Shown: positions 18,247 to 26,450 of the stretch, piece by piece
Layout: every line of letters starts with the position of its first letter
Position numbering within the stretch: the stretch's first letter is position 1
Assembly (NCBI GenBank): GCA_020428315.1
Contig: JAGQNA010000001.1
Location: 1 to 64,000 of the forward strand
Direction: 5' to 3'
From: Candidatus Saccharimonadota bacterium
GTDB lineage: Bacteria; Patescibacteriota; Saccharimonadia; Saccharimonadales; Saccharimonadaceae
Length of the DNA stretch: 64,000 bases
Position numbers and translations under genes: made by a program
The notes under the pieces: generated by a model
Seen by the model: the letters and a program-made list of their open reading frames with translations, nothing else
The model's database searches: none
Told to the model about the DNA's origin: nothing

Positions 18247-20649
18247 CTAAAGGCCGGTATTCGGTGCTCCAATGTTAGCCTGAGCCAAGCCTACCGGGTC
18301 TTTGATGATGCCGTTAGCCACACCATCAATATCACGCGTGCCACCATCTGTAACTTGATATGTCGCAACCACGACAGGGCTGCCGTTGATTGTCTGAGTA
18401 GTAATGTTTGCATCGTTGATTGTAAAGAATGCGTTGGTGCTAGGGTTGTGCTTACGCAGTATCTGGCCGGGGTAAGAAATATTGTAGTAATACAGTTTAA
18501 CGGTAGTGGTATAGCCTGACGTTCCACAATTAGCCTCAAAATTCCATAGGCCGTTATCGTAGCTATAGGCGGCATCCTGAGTTGCTAGCTGTGGCTCCCG
18601 GACAATACTGTCTGTCGTCAGGTCGCAACTGCTATCTAACGCTAAGACAACTGACTTGCCCGTAATTGGACTGGTTTTGCCACTGACATTTGACTGAGTG
18701 GCATCATCCACTCCGTCGCCATTTAGGTCTGACTCAGCTGGTCCAGGAGTGACTGGTTCAGGAGTCACTGGCTCTGGCTCAACTGGACCTGGAGCAACTT
18801 CATCTGGGCCGTATTTGAATATCTGGATTCGCTGGTTGTCGCTATCAGCCACAAATATTGTGTTGCCGTTAGATGAAACTTTTAGGCCTTCAGGGCTATC
18901 AAATTGACTATCGTCAGTTCCATACGAGCCCCACTGCGTTAGGTAGTTACCATCGGTATCAAACTTCTGGACACGGCTATTATCATAATCCAGCGCATAA
19001 ACATTACCAAGACTATCTACGTCTATAGCACTCACACTGCCAAATTCGCCATTACCTGTACCGGATTGGCCCCATTTGGCTACAAATGATCCAGTACTGT
19101 CAAACTTCTGCACCCGATAGTTGTACATATCTGCAACATAGATATTGCCATTAGAGTCAGTAGCAATCCCCGCTGGTGCATTAAATTGACCATCGGCACT
19201 GCCATATGAGCCAAACTTTGATATGAATGCCCCAGTAGTACTATTGATCTTTTGGATTCGGTAGTTTCCGTCATCCACTACTAGTAGATTGCCGTCAGGA
19301 GCTATAGCTAGTCCTCTTATGTTGCCATACTCACCATCGCCAGGGCCAGGTGACCCATCGCCACCGCTGGCGCCCCACTTTGCGATAAAGTTGCCGTTTT
19401 TGTCTAGTTTTTGTACGCGGTAGTTGTTGGCTTCGCCTACATAAATATTGTCAGAGCTATCAATGACGATAGATTCTGGAAAGTCAAATTCTCCGTTACC
19501 CGTACCGTTAGACCCATCGCCACCGTTGGCACCCCATTTAGCGATGAAGTTGCCATTTTTATCAAACTTCTGGATACGGTTGTTAGATCCATCGGCTACA
19601 TATATATTGCCCTGACTATCCTGAGCCATATCACGCGGTGCATTAAATTTGCCGTCTGCATTAGAGCCAGATATTTCAATCGTGCCATACCCACCAAACT
19701 GGCTGATGTATGTACCGTTACTATCAAATTTTTGAATTCTATCATTATCTTCGTCTACTACATAAATATTGCCCGCACCATCTACCCTAACATCGCTTGG
19801 CGAATCAAACTCACCGTTATTCTCGCCACAGGTCCCATCACCACCGCTAGCACCCCATTTGGTAACAAACGCACCTGAACTATTAAACTTCTGAATACGG
19901 CAATTGCCCCGATCGGCAACGTAGACATTACCAGAACTATCTACATCAATACCGTACATCTCACTGAATTGACCATCACCTGTGCCGCTACTGCCGAACT
20001 GGCTAATATATGTGCCGTCGCTAGCAAATTTCTGTACACGATAATTATTATAGTCTGTTATCCAAATATTGTCTGAATTATCAATAGCCAAACCCCTGGG
20101 CTCGTCTAGTTCGCCATCATCATCACCGTAAGTTCCAAACTGACTTACATATGTGCCATTGCTATCAAATTTTTGGATACGATTATTGTTACTTTCAACC
20201 ACAAATATATTTCCTGCGCTATCAAAATCAATACCGTAGGAGTTGTCGAACTGACCATCACCACTACCGTAGCTACCGAATTTGCTTATGAAGTTACCAG
20301 AGCTATCAAACTTCTGGATATCGTCTCTAGATAAGTCACCGACATATACATTATTGGATGAATCTATGCCGATACTGCGAGGGTTCTCAAATTGTCCGTT
20401 GCTGGAGCCGTATGAGCCCCACTTCAATAAATAATTACCGTTACTATCAAACTTCTGAATACGATTATTGTCATTATCAACCACATAAATATTACCACTA
20501 CTGTCAAAAGCCATAGCCTTTGGCTCAGCAAACTTGCCATTTGCCGCCTCTGGGTCATATGGATTAATCGTAGAGTGATAGCTCGGTACATCGGTCGGTT
20601 GCGGCAAAGCTACTGCCGGAGCCACAGGAGTCAATACTAGAGACAACAT
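18247..20649 (-). CDS. NHL-repeat secreted protein ending in APNTGL, possibly 5'-truncated
   Basis: 800 residues: about 13 NHL repeats with acidic loops, a Pro/Glu-rich linker, a calcium-loop-like DLNGDGVDD, a choice-of-anchor U-like domain and the end IGAPNTGL followed directly by the stop. As in the 4108-6465 protein, the sorting motif is present but the hydrophobic tail is absent. The N-terminus from ATG 20649 (MLSLVLTPVAPAVA) has a hydrophobic core and a cleavage-like site but no basic n-region. In-frame codons just upstream would encode RNRGKSL, exactly such a region, but no start codon precedes them before a stop. The DUF2779 gene ends 16 nt upstream. An insertion may have removed the original start. 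Confidence 0.8.
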   Translation of the reverse strand: MLSLVLTPVAPAVALPQPTDVPSYHSTINPYDPEAANGKFAEPKAMAFDSSGNIYVVDNDNNRIQKFDSNGNYLLKWGSYGSSNGQFENPRSIGIDSSNNVYVGDLSRDDIQKFDSSGNFISKFGSYGSGDGQFDNSYGIDFDSAGNIFVVESNNNRIQKFDSNGTYVSQFGTYGDDDGELDEPRGLAIDNSDNIWITDYNNYRVQKFASDGTYISQFGSSGTGDGQFSEMYGIDVDSSGNVYVADRGNCRIQKFNSSGAFVTKWGASGGDGTCGENNGEFDSPSDVRVDGAGNIYVVDEDNDRIQKFDSNGTYISQFGGYGTIEISGSNADGKFNAPRDMAQDSQGNIYVADGSNNRIQKFDKNGNFIAKWGANGGDGSNGTGNGEFDFPESIVIDSSDNIYVGEANNYRVQKLDKNGNFIAKWGASGGDGSPGPGDGEYGNIRGLAIAPDGNLLVVDDGNYRIQKINSTTGAFISKFGSYGSADGQFNAPAGIATDSNGNIYVADMYNYRVQKFDSTGSFVAKWGQSGTGNGEFGSVSAIDVDSLGNVYALDYDNSRVQKFDTDGNYLTQWGSYGTDDSQFDSPEGLKVSSNGNTIFVADSDNQRIQIFKYGPDEVAPGPVEPEPVTPEPVTPGPAESDLNGDGVDDATQSNVSGKTSPITGKSVVLALDSSCDLTTDSIVREPQLATQDAAYSYDNGLWNFEANCGTSGYTTTVKLYYYNISYPGQILRKHNPSTNAFFTINDANITTQTINGSPVVVATYQVTDGGTRDIDGVANGIIKDPVGLAQANIGAPNTGL

Positions 20650-20665
20650 CAGACTCTTGCCACGA

Positions 20666-22018
20666 TTACGACAAGCTCTTTAGGCATTTGTAAATTTCGA
20701 CCATAGCAAGGGTGTCGAGTTTGCAGTATTCGATAAGGTCAGACATGATCTGCTCTTTCTGGTTGGTGCGTTTGTCATCAAGTATTGCCTCCATCCAGAG
20801 TCGTTGAGCTGAGCCGCCCTCCTGAATACCAAGATCTTTATACGATAGTTCTGGGCATAATACCGGCAGCACCTGCTTGATACTTGCACTGCCGTTGAAA
20901 CGCGGATCATCATACCATTTTTGCTTGAATGGAATCATCAGATCAACCACACGCTCGTTGATAGCCTCCATAGCTTCTTTGTATTCTGTTAGCATTTCAC
21001 CGAGTTCACTATTGCGAGCTTTCTCAAACCCTTCATACCAGACAATGACCGAGCCTTCCGTGCCTATATCTTCAATGAGCCGTTCAGTTAGCTGCCGTGA
21101 TGGGTCGGAGTTTTCTCGGTGCAGATATTCTTTCCACTCAAGCTCAGCTTCAGGCGATTGCAGTACGTGTAGCGAATATTGGAACGGCACTTGCTGGTAC
21201 GGGCGGTGGCCGTCGAAATACGGTAACAATCCAGACATGGTTTCATAATCCAAGAAGTACAGTGGATATTTTAACTCACCCAAGAACTGCTTGATCTCCG
21301 CATGATTAATAACTGGCTCGGTATCTTCTGGCCATACTTGTTTTTCTGTCGGCACAATATTTTCGTACACTTTCAGCCACTCTTGTTTAGAGCCAAGTTT
21401 AGCTAAGTAAGGATTTGGATTTGGCATCTTTGGCTGTTTGGCAACCTCAAGTGCCATAGGCATATATTTGACAGTCAACTCACCCTTGGCTCGGACTTTC
21501 TTGGTGATATCTTTGATATGAGTTATCTTGTCTGCTTCAATCGGGCCACTACGAACATATTGGTTGTTGACGTGAATGACGTAGATATTACGGACACGCA
21601 GCCCGCTACCTTCTAGCACGGCAGTTTGGAATGCGAGGTCGAATTCATGCTCGGTCTTAGCACTAGTGCTAGCCTTGATTTCGTATAGATCGACTTCTTT
21701 ATCGCCAACAAAACTGACGATATCGCAAATACATGTGAACTCTTGCCACTCAAAACACGGTTGAAACAGAACTTGTTCACCACGATTGATTGCATCTTGG
21801 GTTCGTTCGGGTAGTGACAGATATTCATCGTAGTCAGAGAAACCAAGCGTTGCACCTTCTGGGAATAACGATTCAGCGTATGGCTCGAACTGATGTCCCG
21901 TATCGAACATTGCCTGAGTGTTTTCATCGACAGGTGGTAGTTTCTTCGGATCGTTTTTCTTGAGCCACAGCCACGCTGGGTGGCGCAGGAACATCATGTA
22001 GTCAGATTTTGAGATCAT
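20666..22018 (-). CDS. DUF2779 nuclease-like protein
   Basis: 450 residues. The N-terminal ~190 residues look like a Cas4/RecB-type PD-(D/E)xK nuclease domain, with the EIKAS core near residue 109. The C-terminal DUF2779 domain begins with YPLYFLDYETMSG near residue 254; the DYE pattern and the later D residues (LDTLAMVEIY) fit a DnaQ-like (DEDD) 3'-5' exonuclease fold. Two nuclease folds in one chain suggest nucleic-acid processing. It is the last gene of the four-gene minus-strand operon that starts at 24319; its ATG overlaps the SIR2-like stop by 4 nt (ATGA). Biological role not established; a defence function is inferred from the neighbours. Confidence 0.75.
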   Translation of the reverse strand: MISKSDYMMFLRHPAWLWLKKNDPKKLPPVDENTQAMFDTGHQFEPYAESLFPEGATLGFSDYDEYLSLPERTQDAINRGEQVLFQPCFEWQEFTCICDIVSFVGDKEVDLYEIKASTSAKTEHEFDLAFQTAVLEGSGLRVRNIYVIHVNNQYVRSGPIEADKITHIKDITKKVRAKGELTVKYMPMALEVAKQPKMPNPNPYLAKLGSKQEWLKVYENIVPTEKQVWPEDTEPVINHAEIKQFLGELKYPLYFLDYETMSGLLPYFDGHRPYQQVPFQYSLHVLQSPEAELEWKEYLHRENSDPSRQLTERLIEDIGTEGSVIVWYEGFEKARNSELGEMLTEYKEAMEAINERVVDLMIPFKQKWYDDPRFNGSASIKQVLPVLCPELSYKDLGIQEGGSAQRLWMEAILDDKRTNQKEQIMSDLIEYCKLDTLAMVEIYKCLKSLS

Positions 22019-23040
22019 GATTTCTTCTCCGCATCTACCAAGGGCTTAAACCATTCCGCCATTTCTGACAAACTAGAGAAGTTTTGCGGTACTGGATTGT
22101 TTGAAATGAATTTTGCCTCCCAATATTGGTTCCAGTATGCTTCTACGGATCTTCGTGGGTGTTTGGCAATAAATGAATCGTAAAAACTATCTAGTATATC
22201 TACGTGATGCGTATGGATGAACGGACTCCATGTTTCGCTCAATGCATCGTGATCTGATCCGGGTCTATTGATGATTTCGGTTTGCTCCATGCTGCGGTCA
22301 TTAACATCACCCCAACCATCCTTGAGTAGCCCTATCGCTTCCTTGTCGGTCACGGGTGCACTATACCCAAATACAGTAAACACCGAACAGTTCTTCAGGT
22401 AGTACTGTGCTGCTTCCCACTCTCTCTTAATAAAGTTATCTGACTGATAATCTTTATGTTCAACTGGATATAGAAGTTTGGATGGCTTAAAGGGCTTGCG
22501 ACACCTACTGCAAGGTTGTTCTGCGATGCCGCTCGTATTATGCTCCTCACAAAATCCAACTGTTACATTGCCATGAAGAAAAAATAACTGAGGAAAACTC
22601 GTAGTAATTCCGAGTTTAGCTAGTCGTATGCGAGATTGCATTAAAAACGGATCCCAATTGAATGTGAGGATGACGTCCTTGTCGCGCATGGATAAATTAA
22701 TCGCATCGTACAAATTTGGTTCATCAGGTAACTCGAGCTTCGAAAAATAGCCTCGTACCAAAGAATCAATTTTATTTAGCTCCTCTGACACGCCAAGTTC
22801 GAAAAGCTTAGAATAGGCAGACTCAAAATCCTTAGTCGCTAACTCTTTAAGTTCTTCGGGAAACAAATTATCGAGCTTCAGGTCTTCTGCAATATCTCGT
22901 AGTAATGGCACTGGCCTACCATGTTTATCGCCATTAGGTAATGCGGCCTTGCTTGCGCCAGCACCTAGCAGCAATACATGCGGCTTACTGTGAAATGGAT
23001 TAGCAATTTCTTGCTCTACTGTTACTTCGTGTTCATTCAA
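22015..23040 (-). CDS. SIR2-like domain protein with zinc-ribbon insert
   Basis: 341 residues. The Rossmann-type NAD-binding start VLLLGAGASK lies at residues ~22-31, NWD (~128) takes the place of the sirtuin NID motif, and FLHGN (~150-154) supplies the catalytic-type His. Four cysteines/histidines in GFCEEH ... PCSRC resemble a zinc site. The pattern fits SIR2-like domains, which in many antiphage systems (Thoeris, DSR, prokaryotic Argonaute-associated) hydrolyse NAD+. The ATG overlaps the stop of the upstream DUF6994-like gene by 4 nt. Function in NAD+ depletion is inference; a nucleotide-binding sensor is the alternative. Confidence 0.75.
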   Translation of the reverse strand: MNEHEVTVEQEIANPFHSKPHVLLLGAGASKAALPNGDKHGRPVPLLRDIAEDLKLDNLFPEELKELATKDFESAYSKLFELGVSEELNKIDSLVRGYFSKLELPDEPNLYDAINLSMRDKDVILTFNWDPFLMQSRIRLAKLGITTSFPQLFFLHGNVTVGFCEEHNTSGIAEQPCSRCRKPFKPSKLLYPVEHKDYQSDNFIKREWEAAQYYLKNCSVFTVFGYSAPVTDKEAIGLLKDGWGDVNDRSMEQTEIINRPGSDHDALSETWSPFIHTHHVDILDSFYDSFIAKHPRRSVEAYWNQYWEAKFISNNPVPQNFSSLSEMAEWFKPLVDAEKKS

Positions 23041-23495
23041 CGCTGGCTCGCCTCTACCATTTCTTGAATCTCGGAATTGTAGGTGTAGTTCACTATCTCG
23101 CCACTATCAATCAGTTCGACGGCATGCCTTACTGCCTGGATGGGTACACAATACCACTCTCGTGGTGCGCGATCTCGGCCGCCGATTGTCTCGGTAATGT
23201 TTATAAAATCATCGAGCTCACTTTGAGGTACTTGAGCGACAGTGTGCTGCAGCCTTTTCCATTTACTAAACGTTGCTACGGCTCTGTCGCTGGATAGCAA
23301 GATGTTACTGTCCGCAGATGCATAACGAAGCAAGCAATCATTGCTAAGTCTTTCAAGTCGAAATATTTCACCATTTGGCAGCGGTTTGCTCCATAGTATC
23401 TGGTGATATTTCTGTAGATCGCTGCTATATTTGTCGGCATCACGGTTGTTGTCACCCATCGCTGCCTGAAAATTAAAGCTTGTGTCAATCTTCAT
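23037..23495 (-). CDS. DUF6994-like protein
   Basis: 152 residues from ATG 23495 (MKIDTSFNFQAAMG); a longer open frame reaches back into the upstream gene but is less likely, since the chosen start falls 8 nt after that gene's stop. The block DADKYSSDLQKYHQILWSKP and the following SNDCLLRYAS resemble the uncharacterised DUF6994 family. No catalytic motif or membrane segment is seen. Conserved His, Trp and Asp suggest an enzyme-like fold, but the activity is unknown. It lies between the GIY-YIG and SIR2-like genes in the operon. Confidence 0.6.
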   Translation of the reverse strand: MKIDTSFNFQAAMGDNNRDADKYSSDLQKYHQILWSKPLPNGEIFRLERLSNDCLLRYASADSNILLSSDRAVATFSKWKRLQHTVAQVPQSELDDFINITETIGGRDRAPREWYCVPIQAVRHAVELIDSGEIVNYTYNSEIQEMVEASQR

Positions 23496-23503
23496 GATAT
23501 CGA

Positions 23504-24319
23504 TTAGCCTTTGCGCATGGCTTCGTCCATGGTTCGACCGTTTTTGTCTTTCCATGTGACCCAAGCGTTCACGTTGTGACCAGTTGCAAAACCGCCTGCA
23601 TGGTTTGGACTCTTCATTGCAACATTTTCTGTTAGCTCAACGACATCGCCCAAGTCCCTGCCATATTTTGTAAATATCTCTTCACGCTCCGCGAGTGACT
23701 TCTGCGCCCAGCTAGGCGCATAGCTTTTATCTATAACCGACCCTTCGAGTATGACGAACTTATCGCCTCGGAATTGTGCTTTTGCATTCGTCTTCTTGGC
23801 TGTGCAATACCAGGTATCTTCTGTCTGCTCAGCTCTAGTCAAAATGTCGTAGCCAAGTGATGTGAGGATGAGGCCTGTGTCATCAATAATTTTTTGGAGG
23901 ATGTGTAGATTAAACTCGTGGATGTTATTTTTAACAGGAACAGTCTTGTTTTCGGTCTTCATGCTACCCGATTGAGCCCGTTCAACAGCAAGTGATTCAA
24001 GATACCTCACATCAGTCTTGCCTAGATTATTGGTGGTTGAAATAATGGCGACAGCTACGTCCCAGAATTGTTTTTTCTGATCATGATCTCGCATACGGTG
24101 CAAGAAATTTTCAGTCTCGCCTATATAGCACAGTGACTCTTCCGCGCTGACCAAAAAATACAAAGAAGCTTGGCTCAATTCAGAACGGCTTTTCACATTG
24201 CCAAGGTGTAGGCGTGGTATGACAAATGCTTTTACCTGACTGTCACTGATTTCAATAATACGAACTCCTTCAAGGGTGCCATCAGGTAGGTATGTCTGTA
24301 TAAGTTTAGGCTGATTCAT
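23504..24319 (-). CDS. GIY-YIG nuclease domain protein with DUF4357
   Basis: 271 residues. A central GIY-YIG domain (~50-135) carries LYFLVSA ... CYIGETENFLHRMRDH, keeping the YIG part, the Arg and His of the active site, and a distal Glu (LESLAVERA). The C-terminal ~90 residues form DUF4357 (RGDKFVILEGS ... SPNHAGGFATGHNVNAWVTW), often found joined to GIY-YIG or restriction-type domains. It is the first gene of the four-gene operon. TATAAT (24328-24333, minus) ends 8 nt before its ATG. It is transcribed away from the serine recombinase, with a 66-nt shared promoter region. Confidence 0.85.
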   Translation of the reverse strand: MNQPKLIQTYLPDGTLEGVRIIEISDSQVKAFVIPRLHLGNVKSRSELSQASLYFLVSAEESLCYIGETENFLHRMRDHDQKKQFWDVAVAIISTTNNLGKTDVRYLESLAVERAQSGSMKTENKTVPVKNNIHEFNLHILQKIIDDTGLILTSLGYDILTRAEQTEDTWYCTAKKTNAKAQFRGDKFVILEGSVIDKSYAPSWAQKSLAEREEIFTKYGRDLGDVVELTENVAMKSPNHAGGFATGHNVNAWVTWKDKNGRTMDEAMRKG

Positions 24320-24385
24320 TACCTGTCATTATATCTTATTTTGGCCTAGACTTGTATCTGTTACAGCGGTATTGTTGTGCTTGCC

Positions 24386-25651
24386 ATGCTGGACAGTCAA
24401 CCGACATTAAAATATTGCCTGTATGCTCGAAAGTCTTCCGAGTCTGATGAGCGTCAGGCAATGTCGATTGACTCGCAACTAAATGAGATGCGAGCATTGG
24501 CCGAGAATGAGGGTCTAAACGTAGTTTGCGAACTACAAGAGAGCCACTCCGCTAAAGATTCGGGCAAGCGACCTACCTACAATGAAATGCTTGCTGGCAT
24601 CAGAAATGATGAATATAACGCCATCCTAACATGGGCACCCGATAGATTATCTAGGAATGCTGGAGATCTAGGTGCAGTTGTGGACCTTATGGATCAGGGC
24701 AAACTTCTGCACATTCGTACTTACTCGCAAACATTCACCAATAACCCCAATGAAAAATTCCTACTGATGATCCTATGCTCACAAGCAAAGCTCGAGAACG
24801 ACAACAAGAGTATTAACGTAAAACGTGGCATGAAAAGCAAACTTGAGATGGGCTGGCGACCAGGTGTTGCGCCACTGGGCTACATGAACAGAGCTTTTGG
24901 TGGAGTCAAAGATATTGTGCAAGATCCTGAGCGAGCACCATTCGTTAAACAGATATTTGAGAAAACAGCACAAGGTGCTGCTGGACGAGAAATAAAAGCA
25001 TGGCTCAAAGAAGCTGGGTGTACCAATAGATCTGGCAAAAACATATCCCTGTCACAAGTATTTACGATACTGAAAACGCCCTTCTACTACGGAGAGTTTG
25101 AATGGCCAGATAAATCTGGTAATTGGTATAAAGGTGCGCATGAACCGCTCATTACAAAAGAATTATATGATCAAATTCATACAGGACGCGCCGATTACAA
25201 AGGTGGTTGGGGCATAAAAACGTTCGCATTCAAAGGTCTGCTGGTATGCGGTACTTGTGGCTGTAGTGTGGTTGGTGAAGATAAACATAAGATACTGAAG
25301 GATGGCACTAACAAACGCTATATATTCTATCGATGTACTAAAAAGCGAGATTATAACTGCCCTGAAAAGTATATGAATGAACATGAAGTACAGGAACAAA
25401 TTAAGCAATACATCATTGAAAATGCAGACAAAATCGAGGTATCCAACAACATTCGCAGGCACATGGCACAACATCAGAAAATAATGCTCTTCCATCTTAC
25501 AAAGCATGGCGTATCAACAGATAAGCTACAGCCACTGGCCACTTATGCCGACTTTGTCCTCTCATCAACTAATGCCAAATTAATAACTGAATTAGTGCAA
25601 GGAATTCATACCAAATTCGCCCTAAAAGGCGGCAAGATTGGCTTAGTTTAG
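24386..25651 (+). CDS. Serine recombinase (large-type, short C-terminus)
   Basis: 421 residues from ATG 24386 (an in-frame GTG at 24377 is the alternative). The resolvase catalytic domain begins YARKSSESDERQAMSIDSQ, with catalytic Ser and Arg, and continues to DRLSRN. The Recombinase domain follows (~165-265), then a zinc ribbon with CGTCGC and, further on, YRC and NC. The usual long coiled coil after the ribbon is short, so this chain is smaller than typical phage integrases. It cuts and joins DNA at att sites. The divergent nuclease/SIR2 operon and the tRNA-Asn downstream suggest it mobilises or did mobilise the island. Confidence 0.9.
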   Translation: MLDSQPTLKYCLYARKSSESDERQAMSIDSQLNEMRALAENEGLNVVCELQESHSAKDSGKRPTYNEMLAGIRNDEYNAILTWAPDRLSRNAGDLGAVVDLMDQGKLLHIRTYSQTFTNNPNEKFLLMILCSQAKLENDNKSINVKRGMKSKLEMGWRPGVAPLGYMNRAFGGVKDIVQDPERAPFVKQIFEKTAQGAAGREIKAWLKEAGCTNRSGKNISLSQVFTILKTPFYYGEFEWPDKSGNWYKGAHEPLITKELYDQIHTGRADYKGGWGIKTFAFKGLLVCGTCGCSVVGEDKHKILKDGTNKRYIFYRCTKKRDYNCPEKYMNEHEVQEQIKQYIIENADKIEVSNNIRRHMAQHQKIMLFHLTKHGVSTDKLQPLATYADFVLSSTNAKLITELVQGIHTKFALKGGKIGLV

Positions 25652-25890
25652 AGCCACAAACTAACTAAAATTTGTTCTCTTTTTTGTTTAATATTGATGG
25701 CGACAGGTCACGAACCGAAGTAACAGGGGTAGAGGCTATTTGGTACGGTCTCGGAACTCGGTCTTTGAAATGTCCGCTGAGCCACCATAATGCTACACGG
25801 TCTGGGTCATTTTAGAGGGCATTTAACAGAGGTGAAACAAACAAAAAAGACCGGTCATAGGAACTCGGTCTTTATGTGTTGATTTGCATC
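25652..25890. other. Non-coding region between recombinase and tRNA-Asn, with a 14-bp direct repeat
   Basis: GGAACTCGGTCTTT occurs at 25753-25766 and again at 25860-25873; the second copy is one arm of the tRNA-Asn terminator. No protein gene is convincing here. The duplicated terminator arm could be a scar of integration or deletion next to the tRNA. Confidence 0.5.
25847..25875 (-). terminator. Terminator of tRNA-Asn
   Basis: On the minus strand AAAGACCG pairs with CGGTCTTT across an ~11-nt loop, followed by further T residues. It lies ~16 nt after the tRNA 3' end. Confidence 0.75.
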
Positions 25891-25965
25891 TGGCTCCAGG
25901 GGCGAGATTCGAACTCGCGACCAATGCGTTAACAGCGCACTGCTCTACCGCTGAGCTACCCTGGA
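25891..25965 (-). tRNA. tRNA-Asn (GTT)
   Basis: A complete cloverleaf: acceptor TCCAGGG/CCCTGGA, D-arm GCTCAGCGGTAGAGC, anticodon loop CTGTTAA with GTT, and T-arm GCGAGTTCGAATCTCGC. The CCA end is encoded. Such genes are common integration sites. Confidence 0.95.
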
Positions 25966-26033
25966 ATACTTGATGTATTATAGCCGACTGCCTCTGTTTA
26001 CGTCAACACCAGCAAACTGCTCTGTCTTGGCTC

Positions 26034-26450
26034 CTACTCGTGTCGACGCAAACTTGAGGCTAGTGTCTGGTAACCCAATAAATCTAATGCTTGTAATAAA
26101 ACCTCAATATTATCTTGTGTTTCAATGTTTTCGTCTGATTTTTTATAAAGTTCGGTAATTTTCTGAATGAATACATCTTCAACTGTTTGAATATGGGCTA
26201 TGTTGGTAGTCTGATTACTACTAGCTCTAGTAGTCACCTCAAGTGACCGTGGTGAATTGTCAACCCGTCTCAAAAACCCTTTTGCTATCAGCCCCTCGAC
26301 ATGAACTGCGACAGTTGAAACTGATTTATAATCAAGAGCTTTCATAATTTCGCGATAACTAGGGCTATAGTTATTGTCACTAATAAACTTAGTCACGAAC
26401 TCTAGAAGCTGCTGTTGTTTCTTGGTTGCTCTCACTTGCTGGCTATCCAT
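26034..26450 (-). CDS. LexA-type HTH regulator lacking the peptidase domain
   Basis: 138 residues. The N-terminal ~70 match the LexA DNA-binding domain (KKQQQLLEFVTKFISDNNYSPSYREI...KALDYKSVSTVAVHVEGL...GFLRR). Downstream there is no cleavage site and no Ser-Lys S24 peptidase region, only a helical, Glu/Asp-rich tail, so it cannot self-cleave like LexA. Its ATG overlaps the stop of the sortase gene by 1 nt (TAATG), so they are one transcript. It may control the sortase/surface locus or bind SOS-like boxes; both are inference. Confidence 0.8.
   Translation of the reverse strand: MDSQQVRATKKQQQLLEFVTKFISDNNYSPSYREIMKALDYKSVSTVAVHVEGLIAKGFLRRVDNSPRSLEVTTRASSNQTTNIAHIQTVEDVFIQKITELYKKSDENIETQDNIEVLLQALDLLGYQTLASSLRRHE

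Noticed and set aside
20666-22018. Cas4 of a CRISPR system
   Set aside because: The N-terminal nuclease part looks Cas4/RecB-like, but the chain continues as DUF2779, and no cas1/cas2 or array is present.
23495-23564. Longer N-terminus of the DUF6994-like protein
   Set aside because: The extension lies inside the GIY-YIG gene end and is very basic; the ATG at 23495 just after that stop fits operon spacing better.
26034-26450. Bona fide LexA
   Set aside because: Only the DNA-binding domain matches; the peptidase domain with its catalytic Ser and Lys is missing.
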